A stretch of DNA of 64,000 nucleotides from Planctomycetota bacterium (GTDB lineage Bacteria > Planctomycetota > JAJSAM01 > JAJVHW01), in NCBI GenBank assembly GCA_021776825.1, contig JAJFFG010000008.1:1-64000 (forward strand). Reading direction: 5' to 3'. Shown piece after piece: positions 1-7,320 of the stretch. The number at the start of each line of letters is the position of its first letter. Position 1 is the first letter of the stretch. Below the pieces are notes generated by a model. It made no database searches, had not been told where the DNA came from, and worked only from the letters and a program-made list of their open reading frames with translations. Both the position numbers and the translations under genes were made by a program.

Positions 1-58
1 TCTCCCGGATCTCGCGCTCGCGAGCCGTCGCCTTCCGTCCCCAGCCTGCTTTGTCCAT
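1..58 (-). CDS. 5' end of an unidentified gene leaving the window
   Basis: An ATG at 58 on the minus strand opens a reading frame that runs off the left edge after 19 codons (MDKAGWGRKATAREREIRE). It has a good Shine-Dalgarno sequence, GGGAGG at about 64-70, roughly eight bases before the ATG, and this is the main support. The gene is divergent from the VWA gene at 115. The visible part is basic and hydrophilic with no signal peptide. It is too short to name a family. Confidence 0.5.
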   Translation of the reverse strand, partial: MDKAGWGRKATAREREIRE

Positions 59-114
59 CGCTGTCCCTCCCTGTGGTGAAGGGGCAGTCTCAGGCCGTCA
101 CGCGGGGGCGCCAG

Positions 115-1437
115 ATGGCTGGATCGGACGCGTACGTTCGACTGGCGGCCGACGGCAACGATCGCGTGCGGACCGAGACCGTCAAGCGGCTGGCCCCGAT
201 CCGCGACCGCAAGGCCGTGGCGGTGCTCGTCAAGGCGCTGCGCCACAAGGAACCGGGAGTCCGCGGCCTGGCGGCGCAGATCCTCGCCGGCATCCCCGAG
301 TCGTTCGTCACGGAGGAGCTCATCAAGCGGGCTGGTCGCGAGAAGGACGAAGCGGTCGTCACGTCGATGATCGAGGCGCTGGGTGACCACCGTGACCCGC
401 GCGCCGTCGACATCCTGCTGAAGGCGACCAAGCAACGGAAGCGGCCGATGCTGCGCACGGCGGCAATCCGGTCCCTCGCGCGGCTCGGGATGGACCTGCC
501 GAAAGTCCGTGGGTTCTTCCTGAAGCTGCTCGCGTCGAAGACCTGGGAGGACCGCATCTTCGCGATCGATGCCGCGGCGCGGGCCGGCGATCCGTCGCTC
601 GTCCGCAAGGTGCTGGCGAACCTCGACCACGAACGGCGACAGGTGCGGCTGGCGGTGGCGCTGGCGTTCGCGCGGATGCGGCCAGCGACCGCCGTGAAGC
701 CGATGATCGATCGGCTGGAGGTCGAGGACGTCCAGCGCGTGCGCAACGAGATGGCCCTCGCGCTCTTCCGCACCACCGGCATGAACCTCTACGACGTGCA
801 CGCACTCTGGGTACAGTGGTGGAAGGACGTCGGCGGCAACTTCGCGGTGCCCGATCCGGCCCCAGAGCTGCCTGCGGCTGATGCCGGCGGGACGGGTGCG
901 GCGTTCTACGGCATCCCGCTCGACTCGGATCGCGTGTCCTTCGTGATCGACCAGTCCGGGTCGATGAGCGCGGCCGACTCGACGGGGCTCGGCAAGGACG
1001 GCGAGACGCTCAATCGGCTCGACGTCGCCGTTCAGGAAGTGTTGAAGGCCCTCGGCCAGCTCAACCAGAAGTCGTACGCCAACGTGATCCTCTTCCACTC
1101 GACCGTTCACCCGTGGCAGGACGAGCTGAAGAAGATGACGCCGAAGAACCGCGCCGCGCTGAAGAAGCACCTGCTGCGACAGAACCCGACCGGCGGCACG
1201 AACCTCTACGACGGGTTGGAGGCGGCGCTGAACGACCGCGAGGTCGACACGGTCCTGTTGCTGTCGGACGGCGTGCCCGGCGCCGGCCGGTTTGTGGCGA
1301 CGGACGACATTCTGCGCGCGATTCGACGCGTGAACCAGACGCGGCGCGTGGTGATCCACTGCGTGTCGTTGGGGCGGAACTCGGCGCTGATGCGACGGCT
1401 GGCGGAGGAAAACGGCGGCAAGTACGCGCGCAAGTAG
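115..1437 (+). CDS. HEAT-repeat protein with C-terminal von Willebrand factor A domain
   Basis: The 440-residue protein has alpha-helical HEAT-like repeats at about residues 5-225, seen in phrases such as EPGVRGLAAQILAGI and RPMLRTAAIRSLARLG. A VWA domain follows at about 270-440. Its metal-binding MIDAS motif is complete: D279, S281 and S283 in FVIDQSGSMS, T362 in PTGGTNLYDG and D385 in LLLSDGVPG. No signal peptide is visible, so a cytoplasmic site is likely. HEAT/VWA proteins of this sort usually bind protein partners; the partner here is unknown. The frame is open upstream to the window edge and GTG codons at 73 and 76 are alternative starts. ATG 115 is preferred because it begins the repeat region and leaves room for the divergent gene's ribosome site. 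Confidence 0.85.
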   Translation: MAGSDAYVRLAADGNDRVRTETVKRLAPIRDRKAVAVLVKALRHKEPGVRGLAAQILAGIPESFVTEELIKRAGREKDEAVVTSMIEALGDHRDPRAVDILLKATKQRKRPMLRTAAIRSLARLGMDLPKVRGFFLKLLASKTWEDRIFAIDAAARAGDPSLVRKVLANLDHERRQVRLAVALAFARMRPATAVKPMIDRLEVEDVQRVRNEMALALFRTTGMNLYDVHALWVQWWKDVGGNFAVPDPAPELPAADAGGTGAAFYGIPLDSDRVSFVIDQSGSMSAADSTGLGKDGETLNRLDVAVQEVLKALGQLNQKSYANVILFHSTVHPWQDELKKMTPKNRAALKKHLLRQNPTGGTNLYDGLEAALNDREVDTVLLLSDGVPGAGRFVATDDILRAIRRVNQTRRVVIHCVSLGRNSALMRRLAEENGGKYARK

Positions 1438-1485
1438 TTCACGCCGTGTGCTGGCGCACACGGCGCGCCCTACTTGCGCGCGTAC
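1422..1485. repeat. Nested inverted repeat at the end of the VWA gene
   Basis: Two perfect 16-bp arms, 1422-1437 (gtacgcgcgcaagtag) and 1470-1485, are reverse complements. Inside them a second hairpin pairs 1442-1450 with 1457-1465 (9 bp, 6-base loop). The left outer arm contains the last codons and the stop of the VWA gene. The inner stem could be a terminator without a U-tract, and the whole can fold as a cruciform. Confidence 0.7.
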
Positions 1486-1854
1486 CCGGTCACGGCGGTT
1501 GCGGGGACGTCGTGGGTGGACCCGCGTCGCGAGATGCGGCAACCGCCGCGCCCGGGCGATGTTGTCTGGCGCGTGCTCGGTCTCGTCGCGCCGTCGGGAC
1601 AGTCAGCCGTCTCGGTCGAGGACCTCCGCGCGCGCATTTCCCGCGTCACGGCGCTTGCGCTGGCGCGCTGCCGCCGCGCCCCGGGTGAGGGTGGGACCAT
1701 CGCCGAGGTGGCCACGTCGACGGTCCGCGTCGTCTGGGGTGCCGCCCGGGACCTCGGGACGGTCCGCGTCTTCGAGGACGCCGTACGGGCCAGGGGGCAG
1801 TCCGCGCTGCCGAAGCCGCTTCGCGGGCGGCTCCTCGTCGCCCCGCTCCGCCGC
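1486..1854. other. Stretch without a supported gene
   Basis: These 369 bases lie between two convergent genes. Open frames exist on both strands, but their translations are Arg/Ser/Thr-rich and resemble no protein. Direct read-through of the SUMF1-fold gene past its TGA at 1855-1857 gives about 80 more codons of Arg/Gly/Asp-rich sequence. That could be a decayed C-terminal extension, but the evidence is weak. Confidence 0.5.
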
Positions 1855-3237
1855 TCAGTCGCCCTCGCTCCCGTCGCCATCCCGGATCGCCTGCACGCAC
1901 TCCGCGAACACCGCGAGGTAACGGTCCACCGCGTTGCCCCACTTCGGCAGCGTCTCCTCCGGCGCCAGCAACGCGCGACGCCCGGCGTCCGGCTTGATCT
2001 TGTCCGGGTGGAGCACGAAGTTCCCGGGCGACACCCCGAACCCGCCGACCACGCCGAGGCCCTTGCCGTAGAGCGCCTCGTGCTGCGAGCAGGTCAGGCC
2101 GGGGTACAGGGGGCACGCGTCCTCCGCGCCCGGCGGGTGCGGGTCGTCCATCGCGTCGCCCGGGACATGGCCGACGACCATCACGAGCTTCGCGTTCGCG
2201 TACGCGATGAAGCGCGGATCGGTGTAGCACTGGGCTCGCGTGCGGTCGCACTGACCGCACGTGTCGAAGAGCAGCGAGAGGAAGAGCGGTACGCGGCGCT
2301 TCTTCGCCTCGGCGACCGCAGCATCCCAGTCCGTTGCCAGACGCAGCTTCGGCTGCTCGGCAGCGGTGCGTGACGGACGATCGGGCTCGTTGTCGACCAT
2401 CACGCAGCGGAAGCCGACGCTGCGCTCCGCGACCTGCATCGGCTGGACGCACATGTCGAGCACGCGCAGGTTCAGCGGGTGCGGCGAGAGCCAGGAGCCG
2501 CCCTTGATCATCACCGGCATCGGCTGCCCGTCGCGCGAACGGCGCCCCGGCATGTTCACGCGCTCGTAGACGTTCCCCGCCATGTCGTGACAGCCGTATG
2601 GCGAGGCGCCCGCGGCGTGCGAACCGACTGCCATCGGGCCCTTCGTGCCGGATCGACCGAAGTTCGCACGCGAGGCATCAGCGGCCGCGTCGCCCCACGG
2701 GAACACGTTCCCGTCGGCACCGCCCGCGGCCTTCTCCCACTGCCCCCGGTTCGGCAGCGCGCCGCCGACCCACGCGGCGAACCGCACCGCGCCGCGCCCG
2801 GTCGCGGCCGTCACCGGGTGCTCCTCGAGCCCCATGGACGCAACCCAAGTCCCGTCGCGGCGCTCCACTCCGGCGACACGCGTGTCGAGCAGGCCGGTGG
2901 GGTCGTCCTGCAGGTTGAGGAAGGCTGCGAACTGACGGTTCGTGACCTCGAACTTGTCGACGAAGTACGACTCGACCTCGACGGGCGAGGGCTCGGCGGT
3001 CGTGCCCATGCCCTCGTACGGACGCTGCTGATACGCCCCGCCTGGAACGCGCACGACGATCGCGCGGTCGGCGAGCCGGTACCACTCCTCGGCGCCCTGC
3101 TCGTTCAGGCCGAGGTAGAGCAGTTCCATCGTGGGCTCGGCTGCCGCGTCCGCGGCGGCGGGCTCATCCTGAGCAACGGCGGGTGCCCCGACGGCGAAGC
3201 CGACGACGAGGGCGAGGAGCAGGGTCGGTGTGCGCAT
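1855..3237 (-). CDS. Secreted SUMF1/FGE-fold protein with C-terminal thioredoxin-like domain
   Basis: A 460-residue exported protein. The start at 3237 gives a signal peptide (MRTPTLLLALVVGFAVGAPAVAQ). Residues about 60-290 have the SUMF1/formylglycine-generating-enzyme fold: EVTNRQFAAFLN, the LPNRGQWEKAAGG block, FPWGD, GNVYERV, IKGGSW and VGFRC. The cysteine pair used by true FGE is not in the expected GGSW...R segment, so sulfatase activation is unlikely and the domain is probably a binding or structural module. From about residue 315 a thioredoxin-like domain carries CGQC (FLSLLFDTCGQCDR), suggesting a periplasmic disulfide or redox role. It is convergent with the VWA gene. An upstream in-frame start at 3270 was rejected because it sits before the signal peptide. 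Confidence 0.85.
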   Translation of the reverse strand: MRTPTLLLALVVGFAVGAPAVAQDEPAAADAAAEPTMELLYLGLNEQGAEEWYRLADRAIVVRVPGGAYQQRPYEGMGTTAEPSPVEVESYFVDKFEVTNRQFAAFLNLQDDPTGLLDTRVAGVERRDGTWVASMGLEEHPVTAATGRGAVRFAAWVGGALPNRGQWEKAAGGADGNVFPWGDAAADASRANFGRSGTKGPMAVGSHAAGASPYGCHDMAGNVYERVNMPGRRSRDGQPMPVMIKGGSWLSPHPLNLRVLDMCVQPMQVAERSVGFRCVMVDNEPDRPSRTAAEQPKLRLATDWDAAVAEAKKRRVPLFLSLLFDTCGQCDRTRAQCYTDPRFIAYANAKLVMVVGHVPGDAMDDPHPPGAEDACPLYPGLTCSQHEALYGKGLGVVGGFGVSPGNFVLHPDKIKPDAGRRALLAPEETLPKWGNAVDRYLAVFAECVQAIRDGDGSEGD

Positions 3238-3242
3238 GTCGG

Positions 3243-3270
3243 AGGATAGACGCGACTGGGGGCCGGTCAC
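3243..3270 (-). promoter_or_regulatory. Candidate leaderless promoter of the SUMF1/thioredoxin gene
   Basis: Reading the minus strand, GTGACC (3270-3265), a 16-bp spacer and TATCCT (3248-3243) lie just before the ATG at 3237, with only five bases between hexamer and start codon. No Shine-Dalgarno sequence is present. Transcription would begin at or next to the start codon. Confidence 0.4.
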
Positions 3271-3285
3271 GTTCCGTGCGCGACG

Positions 3286-4581
3286 TCAACGAGCGGGATC
3301 GATCACGATCGAGCCGAAGTCGGCATCGCAGTGATCGAGCGCCAGACCCAATGACTGGGCACCGGGTTCGCCGGGCAGATCCCACACGCCGATCCGCTTG
3401 CCCGCCACGTCAAACGCGACGCCGTCCTCACCGCGCAGCGCCGTCACGACGACGCCATCGGCTCGAACAGCTTCCGCAGTCACCCCCGCCGCGCCCTGGT
3501 GCAGGTTCGTCCACCGACCGGCGGTCATCCGATCGACGCGGACCGCGGCCTCGCCCTCGGCGTCCCCGGTCAGGAATGCCACCGTGTACCGATCGGGCCC
3601 CTCGAAGTGCAGAAGCACACCCACGCGCCACGGCCCAGCGGACATCGGACGCGCCCGGGCGCTGATCCGACGAGCTGGCTCGCGGGTGCGGCAGATGCTG
3701 ATGGTCTTGCCCGTGCCGCGGAGCTGGTCAGCCGCGCGCGCCTCCCACTCGACGAACACCGAGACGAGCGGCTCCTGCACCGTCGGCAGCCACGCCCGCC
3801 AGGCCGCGACGAACTCGTCGGGGTCGCCGAGCGTCCGTCGCATCTGCGTCCAGCTCACCGAGGTCCCACGGTCGAGTTTGCGCGCCAGGCCATCGAAGCG
3901 TTTTCTGAACGCACCGCCGGCGCCGTCGCGCAGGAAGCGCACCAGGTGCATCGCCTCGGGGCGGCGAACGGGGCGCGCGACGAGCAGTTTCTCGAGTCCG
4001 AAGTCCGCCGCGGCGACGGCGGTCAACGCGGCCCCCGCCCGGTCCTCGAGCGAGAGGAGCGGCACGACCCCGAGCCGGAGCGACGTGCCGTCCCAGGTGT
4101 GGCAGGCGACGTGCTCTGCGATCCCCTCGATGTACCAGTCGGCGCCGGGAGGCGAGTTGCCGGTCGCGCCCAGGTAGTGGAACTGATGCGCTGCCTCGTG
4201 GAGCAGCAGCGTGCGCGTGTACCACCGCGTCGGCTGCCGTTTCAGGTACGCCGTCTTCGCGACCGGGCAGTAGTAGCCGCCCGACGAGGGTGCCATGCCG
4301 CCGCCGGCCACGATCGCGGCCCGCCATGTCGCGTCGTCCTCGAACACGGCGACCCGCAGGCGCTCCCCACGCCGCAGTTTCGGCGAGCTCCCGAACACGT
4401 CCCCGAACTGAGGCCACGCGGTCTCGAGCACGCGGCCCCACTCCTCAGCCTCGGCCGCGGACCCACCGGTGGAGACCTCGTAATGCTCGGTGGTTGCGAC
4501 GCTTCGATCGCCGGCGTAGGCGGGCAGCGGGGCGACGAGTGCAACCGAGAGGGCCATGCAGAGCGTCCGTGAGTGGAACAA
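3286..4581 (-). CDS. Secreted gluzincin-type metallopeptidase-like protein
   Basis: A 431-residue exported protein. The start is set at a TTG at 4581, because AAGAGGAAAA lies about nine bases upstream and the result is a clean signal peptide (MFHSRTLCMALSVALVAPLPAYA). An ATG at 4557 is the alternative. The zinc motif is HEAAHQF at residues 128-134. A downstream WYIEGIAEHVACH segment (149-161) offers the glutamate third ligand, the gluzincin pattern found in planctomycete proteins of the DUF1570 kind. The last 150 residues look like an added beta-rich domain. Its substrate is unknown. The gene is divergent from the prepilin-like gene, with an 83-bp gap. Confidence 0.75.
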   Translation of the reverse strand: MFHSRTLCMALSVALVAPLPAYAGDRSVATTEHYEVSTGGSAAEAEEWGRVLETAWPQFGDVFGSSPKLRRGERLRVAVFEDDATWRAAIVAGGGMAPSSGGYYCPVAKTAYLKRQPTRWYTRTLLLHEAAHQFHYLGATGNSPPGADWYIEGIAEHVACHTWDGTSLRLGVVPLLSLEDRAGAALTAVAAADFGLEKLLVARPVRRPEAMHLVRFLRDGAGGAFRKRFDGLARKLDRGTSVSWTQMRRTLGDPDEFVAAWRAWLPTVQEPLVSVFVEWEARAADQLRGTGKTISICRTREPARRISARARPMSAGPWRVGVLLHFEGPDRYTVAFLTGDAEGEAAVRVDRMTAGRWTNLHQGAAGVTAEAVRADGVVVTALRGEDGVAFDVAGKRIGVWDLPGEPGAQSLGLALDHCDADFGSIVIDPAR

Positions 4582-4664
4582 ATCCGGTTTTCCTCTTAGG
4601 TGCGTCCGCCACGCTCCCGATGAGTAGGTGCTAATCCAGCACATCCCCGGGGGGATCTCTGATC

Positions 4665-5384
4665 ATGCCGCGACCGCTCGCGACGACCCGCACAGTCGGG
4701 TTCACGCTCGTGGAGCTGATGATCGTCATCGCGATCATCGCGATTCTTGCGGCCATCGCCATTCCGAACCTGATGAGCGCGCGTCTCAACAGCAACGAGA
4801 CGTCCGCCGTGGCCAACGTGCGCAGCCTCTGGTCGGGCGAGGCGATGTTCCAGAAGACGTCGAAGGTCGATCTCGACGGCGACGGTCTCGGCGAGTTCGG
4901 CTTCTTCCGCGAGCTCAGCGGCTCGGTCGGTATCCGAACGGCTGCGGACGGTTCGACGACCGGCGCGCTCTTCGCACCGGCGACGGTGTCCGCGTCGTTC
5001 CGCAAGATCAACACCAACGGCGACTCGGGCCGCGGCGGCTATCAATTCCGCATCGTGCTCCCCGACGCGAGCGGAAACGGCGTCAGCGAGTCGCCGAGTG
5101 GCGCGTTCAGCGGCACGCTCGACAACAGCCTCTGCGAGACGATCTTCGCCGTCTACGCCTGGCCGGCCGGGTACGCGGCAACGGGAACACGGACCTTCTT
5201 CGTCAACCAGCAGGGCGACATCACGCACACAGAGGACCCCCGATACTCGGGCGACGACTACTTCTCGTTCGCCATCGCCGGCGCAGCGTTCTCGGTCGAC
5301 GGCAGCGACCCGGAGGCCATCACCGGCAACATCGCGATCGGCACCCGCGGTCGCGACGGCAACCGCTGGAAGCTCGTCAACTAG
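4665..5384 (+). CDS. Type IV pilin / type II secretion pseudopilin-like protein
   Basis: The 239-residue protein has a classic class III (prepilin) signal: a short basic leader ending in Gly12, then FTLVELMIVIAIIAILAAIA, with the conserved Glu five residues after the cleavage site. It should be cut and N-methylated by a prepilin peptidase and then assembled into a pilus or pseudopilus, or stay as an anchored protein. The globular part (about residues 40-239) is Gly/Asp/Ser-rich, with DLDGDGLGEFGFF suggesting a calcium-type loop. This layout is common among the many orphan type II-like prepilins of planctomycetes. No other secretion genes are nearby. Confidence 0.85.
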   Translation: MPRPLATTRTVGFTLVELMIVIAIIAILAAIAIPNLMSARLNSNETSAVANVRSLWSGEAMFQKTSKVDLDGDGLGEFGFFRELSGSVGIRTAADGSTTGALFAPATVSASFRKINTNGDSGRGGYQFRIVLPDASGNGVSESPSGAFSGTLDNSLCETIFAVYAWPAGYAATGTRTFFVNQQGDITHTEDPRYSGDDYFSFAIAGAAFSVDGSDPEAITGNIAIGTRGRDGNRWKLVN

Positions 5385-5421
5385 CCCAGTCCCTCACGAG
5401 CCCAGTCCCTCACGAGCCCAG
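5385..5421. repeat. 16-bp tandem repeat between convergent genes
   Basis: The unit cccagtccctcacgag occurs twice in direct succession (5385-5400, 5401-5416), followed by a partial third copy (cccag). The second copy contains the TGA stop and last codons of the minus-strand TatD gene, so the array probably arose by slippage or unequal duplication of that gene's end. Confidence 0.85.
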
Positions 5422-6195
5422 AGTCGCCCGCGCCCGCTCGTACGGGATAGTCAAGCGCACGTCGCCTGCGATCAGCGCCTCGAAGTTGGCGGCCACCTGA
5501 TCCTGCAGCCGCGTGACGGGCACCTCGCGGACTCGCGCCACCTCGAGCTGGACGTCGAGGAGCGAGCGCTCCTCCTGCTCCCCGGTGAGCCACTCCCACG
5601 CGCCTGGACCATCCGTCTCGATCAGCAGCCGGTCGGCGGGGATCTCGCGGGCGATGTCGCGGATGATGTCGGAGCAGAGCACCTCGACGCCGACCGTGAA
5701 CAGGCACCCGCGATCGAGCAGTTCCCGGAACGTCAGCACGGGACCCGAGTACCAGTGCACGATGGCGCGGCGCACATCGTGGCGTCGCAGCGCCGCGAGG
5801 ACGTCTTCCTCGGCGGCCTTCGTATGCAGGTTCACGACGAGGTCGCGCTCCGTCGCCCCGGCGAGCAGACGATCGAGTACGGCACGCTGCGCCGCATACG
5901 TGTCGCTGTCCTCGACCCAGTGATAGTCGAGGCCGACCTCGCCGAGCATCGGGGTCTCATCGAGCAGCGCCTCCACCTCGTCGAGCCGATCGACCCAGGC
6001 CGCTGCGGACACCGGGTGGATGCCCAACGTGGGCAGCACGAGCTCGCTCCCCGCGGCCAGGCGCTGGGTCTGGCGATACGCGTCGACGTCTGTCGCTACC
6101 GAGATCGCGAAGACGTGCCGACGACGCAGCTCCGCCAAGACCGGAGCGATCGGTCCCCGCGTTCGATGCAGGTGGCAGTGGGCGTCGACGAGCAC
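5410..6195 (-). CDS. tatD: TatD-family metal-dependent hydrolase
   Basis: A 261-residue TIM-barrel hydrolase of the TatD family. Members are cytoplasmic metal-dependent enzymes, mostly DNases or D-aminoacyl-tRNA deacylase-like, and the substrate here is unknown. The metal ligands are visible: DAHCHLH at residues 4-10, E86 in GEVGLDY, H124 in NLHTK, H147 in IVHWYSG and D195 in IETDGPG. The length is normal. GTG 6195 lies seven bases after the esterase stop, so translation is probably coupled. It is the last gene of an operon that begins with the glutamate-synthase-like gene. Confidence 0.9.
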   Translation of the reverse strand: MLVDAHCHLHRTRGPIAPVLAELRRRHVFAISVATDVDAYRQTQRLAAGSELVLPTLGIHPVSAAAWVDRLDEVEALLDETPMLGEVGLDYHWVEDSDTYAAQRAVLDRLLAGATERDLVVNLHTKAAEEDVLAALRRHDVRRAIVHWYSGPVLTFRELLDRGCLFTVGVEVLCSDIIRDIAREIPADRLLIETDGPGAWEWLTGEQEERSLLDVQLEVARVREVPVTRLQDQVAANFEALIAGDVRLTIPYERARATLGS

Positions 6196-6202
6196 GCCGG
6201 CG

Positions 6203-7300
6203 TCAGTCGGGGCGCTTCTTCGTCGCGGCGACGGAGCGCAGCGCCGCGGCCACAGACTTCGCCTTGAGCTTGCCGGTGAGGACCTTCTTCACCTTGCCCT
6301 TCTTGTCGTACGTGACGATCGCCGGCGTGCTCTTGATCTTCAGCGCAGCGAACGTCTCCGCGTGCTCCGCGCTGTCGAGCTTCCAGGCCGTCAGCTGGTT
6401 GCCGAAGAAGCGCACGCTGCGGTCCTGCAGGAGGTCGTTCTGGAGGAACTTCGCCTGCTCGTGCTGTGCCCCCTCGAGCCGGGCATCCTCGGCGGAGTAC
6501 CAGTACTCCACCGCGCCGTTCTTGTCGCTGCCGAGCGCGGCGAGACCGGCTTCCCGCGACTCGACCCAATCGAACGCAAGCGTCTCGCCCGGGACGTAGC
6601 GGCCCTCCTGTACTCCCATCCACCAGTGCCAGTACGGGATGTGGTCACGCGGCCACTCGTGCCCGAGGTTCGGCTGGATGCGGACTTCGGCCATGCGGAC
6701 GTCGTCGCCGAGAAGGTGTGGCGTCTTCTCGGCCGAGGCGCGATTGCCGTCTTGAGCCCCAGCCAGAGCGAGCACGCCGAGCCCCTTCTTCGCGTGCTTC
6801 GGCACCTTGCCGCCGGTGTAGCCGCCGGCGATCCACGTCGCGCTCGCGAAGCGGAGATCGTCGTCGAGCGCCACGGCCGCGAGATTCCACGCACCGTTCG
6901 AGTACCCAACGCCGTGGAGCCGCGACGCGCCCACGTTCAGGGTCTTCTTCAGTTCGGCGACGATCGTCCGGACGTCGCCGACGTCCTCGGCCGACCAACC
7001 CTGCCCGCGCGACTTGGGCGCGCAGACCACAAAGCCGTTGGCTGCGGTGAACGCGATCGACGACGCCATCCCGGTCCCCGTCCCGCCCATGCCGTGCAGG
7101 ATCACCACGAGCGAGTGCTCCGCGGCCGGGTCGTAGTCCTTCGGCATCACCATCGTGCACTGCAGCCCGTGCATCTCGTGGGTCGACGTGCCGGCGGGGA
7201 ATGGCTGGTCCTCGGCGCGAGCCGATGCCACCAACGGGATCACGGCCAGGGGGATCATGCCCACGGCAATGGCGAAGAGTGTCGTGCGGACTGCGCGCAT
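6203..7300 (-). CDS. Secreted alpha/beta-hydrolase esterase fused to a thioredoxin-like domain
   Basis: A 365-residue exported protein. The start at 7300 has GGAGG five bases upstream and gives a signal peptide ending near ASARAE. Residues 40-245 form a polyhydroxybutyrate-depolymerase/feruloyl-esterase-like alpha/beta-hydrolase: the HGMGG oxyanion loop (69-73), nucleophile S134 in GYSNG, and candidate acid and base D184 and H214. The last 110 residues resemble a thioredoxin-like fold with a cis-proline segment (KIKSTPAIVTYD) but no CXXC, so that part is probably not redox active. It sits 20 bp after the glutamate-synthase-like gene and 7 bp before tatD. The reading frame extends upstream into that gene, which is why a longer start was rejected. 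Confidence 0.8.
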   Translation of the reverse strand: MRAVRTTLFAIAVGMIPLAVIPLVASARAEDQPFPAGTSTHEMHGLQCTMVMPKDYDPAAEHSLVVILHGMGGTGTGMASSIAFTAANGFVVCAPKSRGQGWSAEDVGDVRTIVAELKKTLNVGASRLHGVGYSNGAWNLAAVALDDDLRFASATWIAGGYTGGKVPKHAKKGLGVLALAGAQDGNRASAEKTPHLLGDDVRMAEVRIQPNLGHEWPRDHIPYWHWWMGVQEGRYVPGETLAFDWVESREAGLAALGSDKNGAVEYWYSAEDARLEGAQHEQAKFLQNDLLQDRSVRFFGNQLTAWKLDSAEHAETFAALKIKSTPAIVTYDKKGKVKKVLTGKLKAKSVAAALRSVAATKKRPD

Positions 7301-7320
7301 CTGGACCTCCGCGAGGGAGT

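Noticed and set aside
1470..1880. A minus-strand frame that ends in YARK like the VWA gene
   Set aside because: The shared ending comes from the 16-bp inverted repeat; the rest is Ser/Thr/Arg-rich and not protein-like.
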